Shown: piece by piece, positions 34,529-43,144 of the stretch
Position numbering within the stretch: the stretch's first letter is position 1
Layout: each line of letters opens with the position of its first letter
DNA from: Vibrio europaeus
Lineage (GTDB): Bacteria; Pseudomonadota; Gammaproteobacteria; Enterobacterales; Vibrionaceae
Assembly: GCF_001695575.1 (NCBI RefSeq)
Contig: NZ_LUAX01000002.1
Coordinates: 186,001 to 250,000, forward strand
Direction of reading: 5' to 3'
Length of the DNA: 64,000 nucleotides
Position numbers and translations under genes: made by a program
Notes under the pieces: generated by a model
What the model was told of the DNA's origin: nothing
What the model saw: the letters and a program-made list of their open reading frames with translations, nothing else
Databases searched by the model: none

Positions 34529-35533
34529 TTAAGCACCAAGTGTGGCAACCATCACAGCTTTAATCGTATGCATACGATTCTCTGCCTCATCGAAAACAAT
34601 AGAGTGCTCTGACTCAAACACCTCTTCAGTGACTTCTAAGCCATTCATGCCGTATTTATCCGCGACCTGTTTACCTATGACGGTCTCGTCATTGTGGAAG
34701 GCAGGTAAGCAGTGCATGAATTTCACTTGAGGGTTACCTGTCTTTGCAATCACATCCATGTTGACTTGATAAGGGGTCATTTTGGCTACACGCTCATCCC
34801 AAGCTTCCGGCGCTTCGCCCATTGAGACCCAAACATCGGTATAGAGGTAATCACAGCCTTTGACGCCTTCTTCGACATTTTCAGTGAGAGTAATTTTAGC
34901 GCCAGTGTGCTGGGCAATCTGTTGGCAGGTGACAACCAACTCTTGCTCTGGCCAAAAATCTTTTGGTGCGACGAGGCGAATGTCCATTCCCATCTTAGCG
35001 GCACCGACTAACAAAGAGTTGCCCATGTTATTGCGCGCATCACCTAAGTAGGCGAATTTAATCTCATGCAGTTGCTTGCCACGACCGTGTTCCAGCATAG
35101 TGAGGAAATCCGCTAGGATCTGGGTTGGGTGGAATTCGTCGGTGAGGCCATTCCATACGGGTACGCCTGCATGAGCGCCAAGTTCTTCAACGATTGGCTG
35201 GCCGAAGCCGCGATACTCGATTCCATCGTACATACGACCTAAAACACGCGCAGTGTCTTTCATTGACTCTTTATGTCCGATCTGAGAACCCGATGGGCCG
35301 ATATAAGAGACCTGTGCTCCTTGATCAAATGCCGCGACCTCAAAAGCACAGCGCGTACGTGTAGAGGCTTTCTCGAAGATCAAAGCGATGTTTTTACCGA
35401 CCAGTTTTTTTTGCTCAGTCCCAGCGTATTTGGCTTTTTTTAAGTCAGCCGATAGATCGAGCAAAAACTGGATCTCTTTAGGGGAGAAATCGAGTAGCTT
35501 AAGGAAGTTTCGGTTACGTAGATTAAAAGCCAT
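34529..35533 (-). CDS. argF: Ornithine carbamoyltransferase
   Basis: Makes citrulline from ornithine and carbamoyl phosphate; also usable in reverse in the arginine deiminase pathway. 334 aa. Motifs: [14 protein letters not shown] (carbamoyl phosphate site), [21 protein letters not shown] and FMHCLPAFH with the catalytic cysteine. The SMG loop and the HCLP motif are typical of anabolic enzymes as well as catabolic ArcB, so the biosynthetic role is argued by the ARG boxes just upstream. Sits 100 bases from the pyrLBI promoter region in the same orientation. Confidence 0.96.
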   Translation of the reverse strand: MAFNLRNRNFLKLLDFSPKEIQFLLDLSADLKKAKYAGTEQKKLVGKNIALIFEKASTRTRCAFEVAAFDQGAQVSYIGPSGSQIGHKESMKDTARVLGRMYDGIEYRGFGQPIVEELGAHAGVPVWNGLTDEFHPTQILADFLTMLEHGRGKQLHEIKFAYLGDARNNMGNSLLVGAAKMGMDIRLVAPKDFWPEQELVVTCQQIAQHTGAKITLTENVEEGVKGCDYLYTDVWVSMGEAPEAWDERVAKMTPYQVNMDVIAKTGNPQVKFMHCLPAFHNDETVIGKQVADKYGMNGLEVTEEVFESEHSIVFDEAENRMHTIKAVMVATLGA

Positions 35534-35542
35534 GCTCCAGTC

Positions 35543-35560
35543 CTTGAATGTTCATTCATT
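35543..35560. promoter_or_regulatory. ARG box (ArgR operator) upstream of argF
   Basis: TGAAT-GTTC-ATTCA: both half-sites match the ARG consensus TGAAT-N4-ATTCA perfectly. It starts 10 bases before the argF ATG (35533), overlapping the likely transcription start, an arrangement suited to repression by ArgR. Confidence 0.82.
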
Positions 35561-35595
35561 ATTATGGCTTTAGTTAATCATATTTAACCACTACT

Positions 35596-35613
35596 TGTGA
35601 ATAATTATTTTAA
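35596..35613. promoter_or_regulatory. Second, weaker ARG-box-like site upstream of argF
   Basis: TGAAT-AATT-ATTTT: left half perfect, right half 3 of 5. Its distance from the perfect box (53 bp) is not the usual 21 bp, so its role is uncertain. Confidence 0.35.
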
Positions 35614-35618
35614 TAAAG

Positions 35619-35645
35619 TGCCGGGATATGAATTATATCTCGGCA
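35619..35645 (-). terminator. Probable terminator after the PhoH-like gene
   Basis: 11-bp stem TGCCGAGATAT/ATATCCCGGCA on the - strand with one mismatch-type pair and a 5-base loop, 8 bases after the gene, followed by a U/A-rich stretch (CTTTATTAAAAT). Confidence 0.6.
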
Positions 35646-35652
35646 AATGTGA

Positions 35653-37029
35653 TTATAAATTCTCTTCAGCAAACTCTGCCAAGCGACTGCGAACCACACC
35701 GTTAAGGTGAATGTTGGCACTGCCTTCAAAGTTTTTGAAGCGTTCGACCATGTAAGTCAGACCCGATGTTACAGGGGTTAGGTAATGTGAATCTATCTGA
35801 GCCAAGTTACCTGAACAGACGATCTTGGTGCCTTCACCACAGCGAGTGATGATGGTTTTGATCTGTGATGCAGTCAGGTTTTGACACTCATCGAGCAGAA
35901 CAAAGGCATTTTGGATCGAGCGTCCGCGCATAAAGTTGATCGACTTAAACTGAATATTGGCTTTATCGCAGATATATTTAAGCGAGCCCTCAGTACAATG
36001 ATCATTCTTATGTAGCGCCTCTAACGTATCGGTCACCGCCGCCAGCCAAGGCATCATTTTTTCCTCTTCACTGCCGGGTAAGAAACCTATCGCTTCACCA
36101 ATATCTGGCGTGTTGCGGGTAACAATGATCTTATCAAAGATGCCTTTCTCTATGGTTTGTTCTAGGGCAGAGGCCATAGCCAGTAGGGTCTTACCACTAC
36201 CTGCAGCACCAGTTAAGATCACCAGATCAATATCGGGATCGAGCAGAGCATCCAGAGCCATACCTTGGTAGATATTTTTCGGTGTGATATCCCAAGCTCG
36301 GCGATGCATCATACGTTCACGGCTAAGATCCTTGATGGTGATTTTATCCGTTTCGATATCTTCAACTCGTCCGGCAAAGTCACTCTCTTCATCAATGACA
36401 TATTGATTGATATAAGTGGGCTCGAACGGGTCTCTATCTAAGGTGTGATAGGTTCGGCCTGCGAGATTCTTGCTCTCTACATTCTGAATGTTACTCCAGA
36501 ACTCACCTTCGATCTGTTGAAAGCCCTTGGTGAGATACTGAACATCATCAATCAGTTGGTCGGTACGATAATCTTCAACAAAACGAACCCCTGCTCCTTT
36601 GGCGCGCAGGCGCATATTGATGTCTTTGGTGACCAAAATGACTTCACGCGGAGCGCGTTTATTTTGTAGGTATAGCACTCCGTTAAGAATGCGATTGTCA
36701 CCGGCTTTATCGGCAAAGGCTTTAACGGTTTCTTGCAGTTCAAAGTCAGCCAAAATCGCGATATGACCTGTGGCCTCTTTGTCTTTGTTGATAGGAATGC
36801 CTTCCGAAATCTCGTCCGGCGTGGCGTCTTTAAACATGGCTTCGAGTGCACGTATTGCCACACGGGCATCACGAGCAACGTCGCGTTTACTGTCTTTAAT
36901 CCTGTCGAGCTCTTCGAGGACAGTCATCGGGATGACTACATCGTGTTCTTGAAATGAGTAGATGGCTAGTGGTTCGTGTAGCAGAATATTGGTGTCGAGG
37001 ACAAAAAGCTTCCGGTCTGTGTCACCCAT
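35653..37029 (-). CDS. PhoH family protein with N-terminal PIN domain
   Basis: 458-aa fusion of a PIN-type ribonuclease domain (LFVLDTNILLHEP at residues about 8-20, followed by acidic residues VLEELDRIK and later DNRILNG) and a PhoH-type P-loop ATPase (VILTGAAGSGKTLLA near residue 270, VLLDECQNLTASQ). This PIN-PhoH architecture corresponds to YlaK/PhoH2-type proteins, proposed to be RNA helicase-ribonucleases linked to toxin-antitoxin-like RNA turnover; no antitoxin-like gene is adjacent here. Good AGGAG ribosome site before the ATG. Precise function in Vibrio is unknown. Confidence 0.9.
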   Translation of the reverse strand: MGDTDRKLFVLDTNILLHEPLAIYSFQEHDVVIPMTVLEELDRIKDSKRDVARDARVAIRALEAMFKDATPDEISEGIPINKDKEATGHIAILADFELQETVKAFADKAGDNRILNGVLYLQNKRAPREVILVTKDINMRLRAKGAGVRFVEDYRTDQLIDDVQYLTKGFQQIEGEFWSNIQNVESKNLAGRTYHTLDRDPFEPTYINQYVIDEESDFAGRVEDIETDKITIKDLSRERMMHRRAWDITPKNIYQGMALDALLDPDIDLVILTGAAGSGKTLLAMASALEQTIEKGIFDKIIVTRNTPDIGEAIGFLPGSEEEKMMPWLAAVTDTLEALHKNDHCTEGSLKYICDKANIQFKSINFMRGRSIQNAFVLLDECQNLTASQIKTIITRCGEGTKIVCSGNLAQIDSHYLTPVTSGLTYMVERFKNFEGSANIHLNGVVRSRLAEFAEENL

Positions 37030-37504
37030 AAGCGTCTCCTTGCCGCGCTGCGGCTTGCTTACCCCTCATACTTTTGCATGAAGTGGTCTACCTGCGGTTG
37101 CTTGCAGTAATGTAGCCTGGCAATCAGAGTACGCTGATGGTTTGACTACAAAAACTGCAAACCCGTGTTGATCGTCATCCTATCAAATGCATCTCTCGTG
37201 CCAGCCAGAAACTTGACGCTAAATGATGCACTTTCATCAATAAGTATAAGCACGTTTTTCAACACTCTTGTTTAGAAGTGCCACTGATTTCTTACACTTT
37301 GATGTCATCCTCATGTTGGACAAAAAATTGTTGGTTTTTGAGGCCTTTGTACGTGACCAATGTCACAGCTTCGAGTAAGATTAGCGACCTTTTTCCACGC
37401 AACGGCTGACACCTTTGTTTCCTCGTCAGTTGCCTTTCAAGTTGCGTAAGAGTTACTAAAATAAATAGACCCATTTTTGAATTAATAGATGAGGTAGTCG
37501 ATTC
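37030..37504. other. 475-bp divergent region PhoH-like gene / rapA
   Basis: No credible gene: the longest open frame (37292-37525, - strand) overlaps the rapA start and has no ribosome site. A short GCCGC/GCGGC hairpin (37042-37054) lies in the PhoH leader. AT-rich segments at 37330-37480 should hold the promoters, but I see no strong -35/-10 pair. Confidence 0.55.
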
Positions 37505-40414
37505 ATGACATTTGCTTTGGGCCAACGCTGGATCAGCGATACGGAAAGCGACCTAGGTTTAGGAACCGTTGTAGCATTGGATGCTCGTACTGTGACACTA
37601 ATGTTTGCAGCTTCTGAAGAGAACCGAGTTTACGCTCGAAATGAGGCGCCCGTAACCAGAGTAACCTTTAATGTTGGCGATGTAATTGATAGCCAAGAAG
37701 GATGGTCTCTTAAAGTTGAGCAAGTGGTCGAAGACCAAGGGCTATTTAGCTATGTCGGTATACGCGAAGACAGCGGTGAAGAAGGTGTAATTCTGCGTGA
37801 AATTATGCTGAGTAACCAGATTCGTTTTAACAAGCCACAAGATAAGCTGTATGCAGGTCAGATCGACCGCATGGATAACTTTGTGCTTCGTTATCGGGCA
37901 TTGATGAACCAATATCAGCAGCACAAAAGCCCAATGCGTGGCTTGTGTGGTATGCGTGCAGGTTTAATCCCGCATCAGCTTTATATTGCTCATGAAGTTG
38001 GTCGCCGCCATGCACCTCGCGTTCTGTTAGCCGACGAAGTAGGTTTAGGTAAAACCATCGAAGCGGGGATGATCATTCATCAGCAAGTGCTGGCAGGTCG
38101 TGCTGAGCGTATCCTAATCGTGGTACCAGAAACACTACAGCACCAATGGTTGGTTGAGATGATGCGTCGTTTTAACCTGCATTTCTCTATCTTTGATGAA
38201 GAACGTTGTATCGAAGCATTTGCTGACTCTGACAACCCTTTTGATACTCAGCAATATGTGCTGTGTTCCCTTGATTTCTTACGTAAGAGTCGTAAGCGTT
38301 TTGAGCAAGCTTTAGAAGGTGAGTGGGATCTCCTTGTAGTAGATGAAGCACACCACCTTGAATGGAGCCCAGAGCAGCCTAGTCGCGAATACCAAGTGGT
38401 CGAAGGACTCGCTGAGCGCACACCAGGTGTTTTACTGCTAACCGCAACACCAGAGCAGCTAGGCCGTGAAAGTCACTTTGCCCGTTTGCGTCTATTAGAC
38501 TCAGATCGTTTCTTTGATTACCAAGAGTTTGTCAAAGAAGAAGATCAATATGCACCAGTCGCCGATTCAGTGAGTGCCTTGTTCTCAGGTCAGTCATTAG
38601 AGAATGAAGCAAAGAACCAAATTACAGAGTTGCTTTCAGAGCAGGACGTCGAACCACTGTTCCGTATTATCGAAAGCGACTCAGATGAAGAAGCCAAAGC
38701 GGCTGCGCGTCAGGAACTGATCGACAATCTGATGGATCGTCACGGCACAGGTCGCGTTCTGTTTAGGAACACACGTGCGGCAATCAAAGGCTTCCCGCAG
38801 CGTAACGTTCATCTACTACCAATGCCAATCCCGCAGCAGTACACCACCTCTATGCGTGTATCTGGCATGATTGGTGGCAAGATTAGCCCTGAAGCTCGCG
38901 CCTTGAAGAATCTCTACCCAGAGGAGATTTTCCAAGAGTTTGAAGGTGATGATGCAAGCTGGTGGCAGTTTGATAGCCGTGTGAACTGGCTGCTAGAGAA
39001 GATTAAAGAGAAGCGTAGCGAGAAAATCTTAGTAATCGCTTCTCGCGCAAGTACCGCGTTGCAACTTGAACAAGCGTTGCGTGAACGTGAAGGTATTCGT
39101 GCGACAGTTTTCCACGAAGGGATGTCGATTCTTGAGCGTGATAAAGCCGCGGCTTACTTCGCACAAGAAGAAGGTGGCGCACAGGTTCTTATCTGTAGTG
39201 AAATCGGTTCAGAAGGTCGTAACTTCCAGTTTGCTAACCAACTGGTGATGTTCGATTTACCCTTTAACCCTGACTTGCTTGAGCAACGTATTGGTCGCCT
39301 AGACCGTATTGGCCAGAACCGCGATATTGATATCCATGTGCCTTACTTAGAAGGGACGTCGCAGGCTATTTTGGCGCGTTGGTTCGAAGAGGGGTTAAAT
39401 GCGTTTGCGGAAACGTGTCCAACAGGACGCACCGTTTATGACAAGTACTCTGAGCGTTTAATTGAGATGCTGGCATCCGGTGATACCAGTGATCTTAATG
39501 AAGTTATTGCGGAATCTGCGGCGCTGAATAAAGAGCTTAAAGCACAACTTGAGCAAGGTCGTGACCGTTTACTTGAGATGCACTCAAATGGCGGTGAAAA
39601 AGCACAAGCGATTGTTGATAAGATTGCAGCGACCGATGGTGATACTAACCTAGTCACTTTTGCTTTAAGCCTGTTTGATACGATTGGCTTAGACCAAGAT
39701 GACAAAGGTGAGAATGCGCTTGTTGTGACGCCATCTGAGCATATGCTAGTGCCAAGTTATCCTGGCTTACCATACGAAGGCGCAACCATTACCTTTGACC
39801 GCGAAACAGCACTATCTCGTGAAGATATGAACTTCATCAGCTGGGAGCACCCGATGATTCAGGGTGGCATCGACTTACTGATGAGTGAAGGTGTGGGCAC
39901 GACGGCGGTTTCTCTACTTAAGAACAAAGCTCTGCCTGTAGGTACAATGCTGTTAGAGCTTGTCTACAAAGTTGATGCTCAGGCACCTAAGCGCAGTGGT
40001 ATTAGCCGTTTCTTACCGACAACACCTATCCGAATTATGCTTGATGGTAAAGGTAACGACTTATCCTCACAGGTTGAGTTCGAGAGCTTCAACCGTCAGC
40101 TAAGCCCAGTGGGTCGTCATATCGCAACTAAGCTAGTCGCTTCGGTTCAGGCGCAAGTTCACCAGTTGGTTGAAGCTGGCGAAAAGCTGATTGTTGAAAA
40201 AGTTGATGCGATCCGTAATCAGGCTCAGCAAGAGATGCAAGCAAGCTTGAACAGTGAGTTAGAGCGTCTACAAGCTTTGAAAGCGGTTAACCCAAACATT
40301 CGTGATGAAGAGATTGATGCGATTGATGGGCAAATCAAAGAGCTTACGGGTTACATCGGCCAAGCTCAGTATCAGTTGGATTCGTTACGTATGATAGTCG
40401 TCAGTCATAATTAG
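37505..40414 (+). CDS. rapA: RNA polymerase-associated protein RapA (HepA)
   Basis: SWI2/SNF2 ATPase that binds RNA polymerase and recycles stalled post-termination complexes. 969 aa (E. coli 968), clearly colinear. N-terminal Tudor-like domains occupy the first 110 residues; motif [15 protein letters not shown] is near residue 176-184, motif II DEAHH near 280, and the helicase C domain includes [14 protein letters not shown] and [11 protein letters not shown]. The N terminus [20 protein letters not shown] is typical. Terminated before rluA by a hairpin. Confidence 0.97.
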   Translation: MTFALGQRWISDTESDLGLGTVVALDARTVTLMFAASEENRVYARNEAPVTRVTFNVGDVIDSQEGWSLKVEQVVEDQGLFSYVGIREDSGEEGVILREIMLSNQIRFNKPQDKLYAGQIDRMDNFVLRYRALMNQYQQHKSPMRGLCGMRAGLIPHQLYIAHEVGRRHAPRVLLADEVGLGKTIEAGMIIHQQVLAGRAERILIVVPETLQHQWLVEMMRRFNLHFSIFDEERCIEAFADSDNPFDTQQYVLCSLDFLRKSRKRFEQALEGEWDLLVVDEAHHLEWSPEQPSREYQVVEGLAERTPGVLLLTATPEQLGRESHFARLRLLDSDRFFDYQEFVKEEDQYAPVADSVSALFSGQSLENEAKNQITELLSEQDVEPLFRIIESDSDEEAKAAARQELIDNLMDRHGTGRVLFRNTRAAIKGFPQRNVHLLPMPIPQQYTTSMRVSGMIGGKISPEARALKNLYPEEIFQEFEGDDASWWQFDSRVNWLLEKIKEKRSEKILVIASRASTALQLEQALREREGIRATVFHEGMSILERDKAAAYFAQEEGGAQVLICSEIGSEGRNFQFANQLVMFDLPFNPDLLEQRIGRLDRIGQNRDIDIHVPYLEGTSQAILARWFEEGLNAFAETCPTGRTVYDKYSERLIEMLASGDTSDLNEVIAESAALNKELKAQLEQGRDRLLEMHSNGGEKAQAIVDKIAATDGDTNLVTFALSLFDTIGLDQDDKGENALVVTPSEHMLVPSYPGLPYEGATITFDRETALSREDMNFISWEHPMIQGGIDLLMSEGVGTTAVSLLKNKALPVGTMLLELVYKVDAQAPKRSGISRFLPTTPIRIMLDGKGNDLSSQVEFESFNRQLSPVGRHIATKLVASVQAQVHQLVEAGEKLIVEKVDAIRNQAQQEMQASLNSELERLQALKAVNPNIRDEEIDAIDGQIKELTGYIGQAQYQLDSLRMIVVSHN

Positions 40415-40438
40415 TGATTAGACAGTAAAGTAGGTATT

Positions 40439-40465
40439 AAACCCAGCATTCAGCTGGGTTTTTAT
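40439..40465 (+). terminator. Intrinsic terminator between rapA and rluA
   Basis: Perfect 9-bp stem AAACCCAGC/GCTGGGTTT, 5-base loop, followed by TTATT. It is 25 bases after rapA and only 13 before rluA. Confidence 0.85.
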
Positions 40466-40477
40466 TGGAAAGATATT

Positions 40478-41215
40478 ATGGCAATGACTGAATACAACCC
40501 GCCTCAAGACCCTTGGGTTGATGTGGTGTTTGAAGATGAACATATCTTGGTGGCTAATAAACCATCGGGGCTGTTGTCTGTGCCGGGTCGTTTAGCAGAG
40601 CATTACGATAGTTTGTGGTCGCGCTTAGTTGAACTCTACCCTGAGATTCAAGTGGTACATCGCCTTGATATGGATACATCGGGTTTGATGTTGTTGGCTA
40701 AACATAAAGACGCCGAACGCTCGCTTAAGAAGCAGTTTCAATATCGATTGACGCATAAAGTGTACTACGCGCGTGTCTGGGGTCATGTTGATCAGTCAGA
40801 GGGAGAAGTTGACCTGCCGTTGATCTGCGACTGGGAAAACCGCCCAAGACAGAAAGTTTGCTTTGAGCACGGCAAAGCATCAAAAACTTTGTATCAGGTG
40901 GTCAAACACGAGGAGAAAACCACGATTGTTAGATTGCTCCCGATTACGGGTCGCTCCCATCAACTTCGGGTACATATGCAGGCATTGGGCTATCCGATCG
41001 TCGGTGACGAGTTTTATTCACAAGGAGAGGCTTTTGAGTTTTCTTCACGCTTAGAACTTCATGCCGCTGAACTTAGTTTTTACCATCCGGATACTGAGTT
41101 ATTGCAAACTTGCTTTGTACCGTGTGATTTCTATCTTGAAGCAGAAGCGATGATCTTCAATTATTTTTCACTTGTGCGAGAATTACCAGACTATAAATTG
41201 CTGCCACGCCCATAA
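40478..41215 (+). CDS. rluA: Dual-specificity rRNA/tRNA pseudouridine synthase RluA
   Basis: Isomerises uridine 746 of 23S rRNA and uridine 32 of several tRNAs. 245 aa. Catalytic motif HRLDMDTSGLMLLAK with the essential aspartate; the thumb/loop and C-terminal RSHQLRVHMQALGYPI are typical of the RluA family. No S4 domain, which distinguishes RluA from RluC/RluD. Adjacent to rapA, as in E. coli. The ATG at 40478 lies directly after the rapA terminator, so a promoter would be within rapA or rluA depends on readthrough. Confidence 0.95.
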   Translation: MAMTEYNPPQDPWVDVVFEDEHILVANKPSGLLSVPGRLAEHYDSLWSRLVELYPEIQVVHRLDMDTSGLMLLAKHKDAERSLKKQFQYRLTHKVYYARVWGHVDQSEGEVDLPLICDWENRPRQKVCFEHGKASKTLYQVVKHEEKTTIVRLLPITGRSHQLRVHMQALGYPIVGDEFYSQGEAFEFSSRLELHAAELSFYHPDTELLQTCFVPCDFYLEAEAMIFNYFSLVRELPDYKLLPRP

Positions 41216-41252
41216 TAATTCAAGGATAGATTCGGCAGCGCAAGGAGATCTT

Positions 41253-42215
41253 ATGTCGCTGCCTACTGTTGTTTTTCTGGATCGTGCTACGATCCCAACT
41301 CAAATTGAATTGCCTCATCTACCTTTCGATCATCAGTGGATCGAGTATGACTTCACCGCACCAGAATTAGTGGTCGAGAGAGCCAAAGATGCCCAAATCG
41401 TCATTACTAATAAAGTCGTTTTGGATCGAGAAGTCTTAGCTCAGTTACCTAACCTAAAGCTTGTCGCAGTCTCGGCTACAGGTTTCAACAATGTTGATAC
41501 ACTGAGTTGTAAAGAGCGTGGCATCGCGGTGACTAATGTTCAAGGTTATGCGACACAATCCGTTCCAGAGCATGTCATCGCTTTGATGTTCGCATTAAAG
41601 CGCAACTTAAAAGGCTATCACAACGATATCGCTGCCGGAGAGTGGCAGCGCAATAAACAGTTTTGCTTTTTTACACACCCAATCAGTGATACGGCGGGCT
41701 CGACAATGGGTGTGATTGGCGGCGGTGCGTTAGGCCAAGCAACAGCAGCCTTAGCTAAGGCATTGGGCATGCACGTATTGTTTGCTGAGCACAAAGGAGA
41801 GAAGGCGTGTCGTGAGGGCTATTTGCCTTTCGAACAGGTTCTAGCTGTGTCTGATGTCCTGACTTTGCACTGTCCATTGAACGAGCAGACAAAACATCTT
41901 ATTGGTCGCCAAGAACTATCATCAATGAAACCTTCAAGTATTGTCATCAATACCGGACGTGGCGGCTTGGTCGATGAAGAAGCACTAATTGATGCTCTTA
42001 AGCATGGTGTGATAAGAGGTGCTGGATTTGATGTGTTTACAGATGAGCCTGCGGATGAGTCCAATTCTTTGATTGCTAACATGCACCTACCAAACTTACT
42101 TCTTACTCCGCATGTTGCGTGGGGCAGTGACTCTTCGATTCAAAAGCTTGCCGATATTCTGATTGATAATATTGTAGCCTTTATTGAGGGCAGAGAGAAA
42201 AGCCGTATAGTCTAG
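41253..42215 (+). CDS. D-2-hydroxyacid dehydrogenase (NAD-dependent; HPR/glycerate dehydrogenase type)
   Basis: 320 aa from the ATG at 41253, chosen because AAGGAG is 5-10 bases upstream; the frame continues to 41172 inside rluA. The Rossmann domain motif GVIGGGALGQATAALAKALG, the catalytic Arg in NTGRGGLVDE, Glu in FDVFTDEP and His in LTPHVAWGS are all present. Reduces or oxidises a 2-hydroxyacid such as glycerate or hydroxypyruvate; substrate not determined. Its last two bases of the Val codon and the stop TAG are the first bases of the tandem repeat array. Confidence 0.9.
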   Translation: MSLPTVVFLDRATIPTQIELPHLPFDHQWIEYDFTAPELVVERAKDAQIVITNKVVLDREVLAQLPNLKLVAVSATGFNNVDTLSCKERGIAVTNVQGYATQSVPEHVIALMFALKRNLKGYHNDIAAGEWQRNKQFCFFTHPISDTAGSTMGVIGGGALGQATAALAKALGMHVLFAEHKGEKACREGYLPFEQVLAVSDVLTLHCPLNEQTKHLIGRQELSSMKPSSIVINTGRGGLVDEEALIDALKHGVIRGAGFDVFTDEPADESNSLIANMHLPNLLLTPHVAWGSDSSIQKLADILIDNIVAFIEGREKSRIV

Positions 42216-42272
42216 TTCTCTAGTTCTCTAGTTCTCTAGTTCTCTAGTTCTCTAGTTCTCTAGTTCTCTAGT
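42211..42272. repeat. Tandem repeat, 7 full copies of TCTCTAGT plus a partial copy
   Basis: TCTAGT at 42211-42216 followed by seven perfect units from 42217 to 42272. Same unit and orientation as at 21803-21866. It carries the stop codon of the 2-hydroxyacid dehydrogenase (TAG at 42213-42215) and, on the other strand, the last codons and stop of the binding-protein gene (42260 onward), so it fills the whole intergenic gap. Confidence 0.95.
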
Positions 42273-42997
42273 TCTTCCTTAAGAGCCTTTAACTCTGCCA
42301 AGCCTTGGTTGAATACCTTCATCAATGCTTGGGCCTCGGGGTGGGCTTTGGAAAACATTAGGTAGCTATCATTGGTGAGAAAAGGTTTTGGGTTATAGGT
42401 GATCAATGCTTGAGTTTCCAATGGTAACTGGCTTAAAGAGTACAATCCAATATGTTTTTCCTCAGGAACTAATTCAACCCGACGGTATTTAAGTAGTTGG
42501 AAGGCTTTAGCTGGGCTTTCGACTCGATTCATGGCTATCGATTCATTCTCTAGCAACAGATCGAGCTCTGAGCCATAACTGTAACCGAGTCCACCACCAA
42601 GCAGTTTTCCTTCTAAGTCAGCTAAAGTTTGCCACTCAAAAGGTTTCTCAAGCAGGTGAAAAAAGACGAACTGCTCTTGGGCAACTGGGTCGCTGTACAT
42701 GAAAAACTCGGTGCGTTCTTCTGCATACATCCAAACGGCCGTTGCTACGTATTCGCCTTCACTCGCCTTCTTATAAGCCCTCTTCCAAGGGTAGAAGTCA
42801 AATTCGACTCGGTAGCCTTGATTAGCAAAAACTTGCTGGATCGTTTCACCTACCTGACCATAGTTTTCAAGCTTCTCACCGATAAAAGGTGCCCAGTTGC
42901 CTGCGGCTATTTTTATGACCTTAGAGGCATCACTGGCAAGAGACAAAGGAGAGATCAGCAGAAGCAGGGTGCTTGATAATAGCAAGTAATACGACAT
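42260..42997 (-). CDS. Periplasmic solute-binding protein, family 3 type
   Basis: 245-aa secreted receptor: signal peptide MSYYLLLSSTLLLLISPLSLA with likely cleavage before SDAS, then a bacterial extracellular-solute-binding-family-3 fold (IKIAAGNWAPFIGEKL, EVG..TIQQVF, AVWMYAEERTEFFMYSDPV). No permease or ATPase is next to it, so it may be an orphan receptor or an amino acid-type sensor. The C-terminal residues LEN and the stop come from the tandem repeat, so length can vary with copy number. AGGATCC precedes the start. Confidence 0.82.
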   Translation of the reverse strand: MSYYLLLSSTLLLLISPLSLASDASKVIKIAAGNWAPFIGEKLENYGQVGETIQQVFANQGYRVEFDFYPWKRAYKKASEGEYVATAVWMYAEERTEFFMYSDPVAQEQFVFFHLLEKPFEWQTLADLEGKLLGGGLGYSYGSELDLLLENESIAMNRVESPAKAFQLLKYRRVELVPEEKHIGLYSLSQLPLETQALITYNPKPFLTNDSYLMFSKAHPEAQALMKVFNQGLAELKALKEELEN

Positions 42998-43091
42998 ATA
43001 GGATCCTGCCTGATTTATCCTCTTTTAAAGTTAGAAGATAATCTACCAGTGACCAAGCCTAGGTTCAAAAACATCTCGATTCTTAAGTAAA

Positions 43092-43121
43092 CAAAAAGGC
43101 CAGTCATCATGACTGGCCTTT
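43092..43121 (-). terminator. Intrinsic terminator after valS
   Basis: Perfect 11-bp stem AAAGGCCAGTC/GACTGGCCTTT with 5-base loop; on the - strand followed by TT and T-rich sequence. Lies 24 bases beyond valS. Confidence 0.88.
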
Positions 43122-43144
43122 GTAATGGTTATGGGACTATTTGC

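Noticed and set aside
37292..37525. Open frame on the - strand before rapA, 77 codons
   Set aside because: Overlaps the rapA start on the other strand and lacks a ribosome site and domain features.
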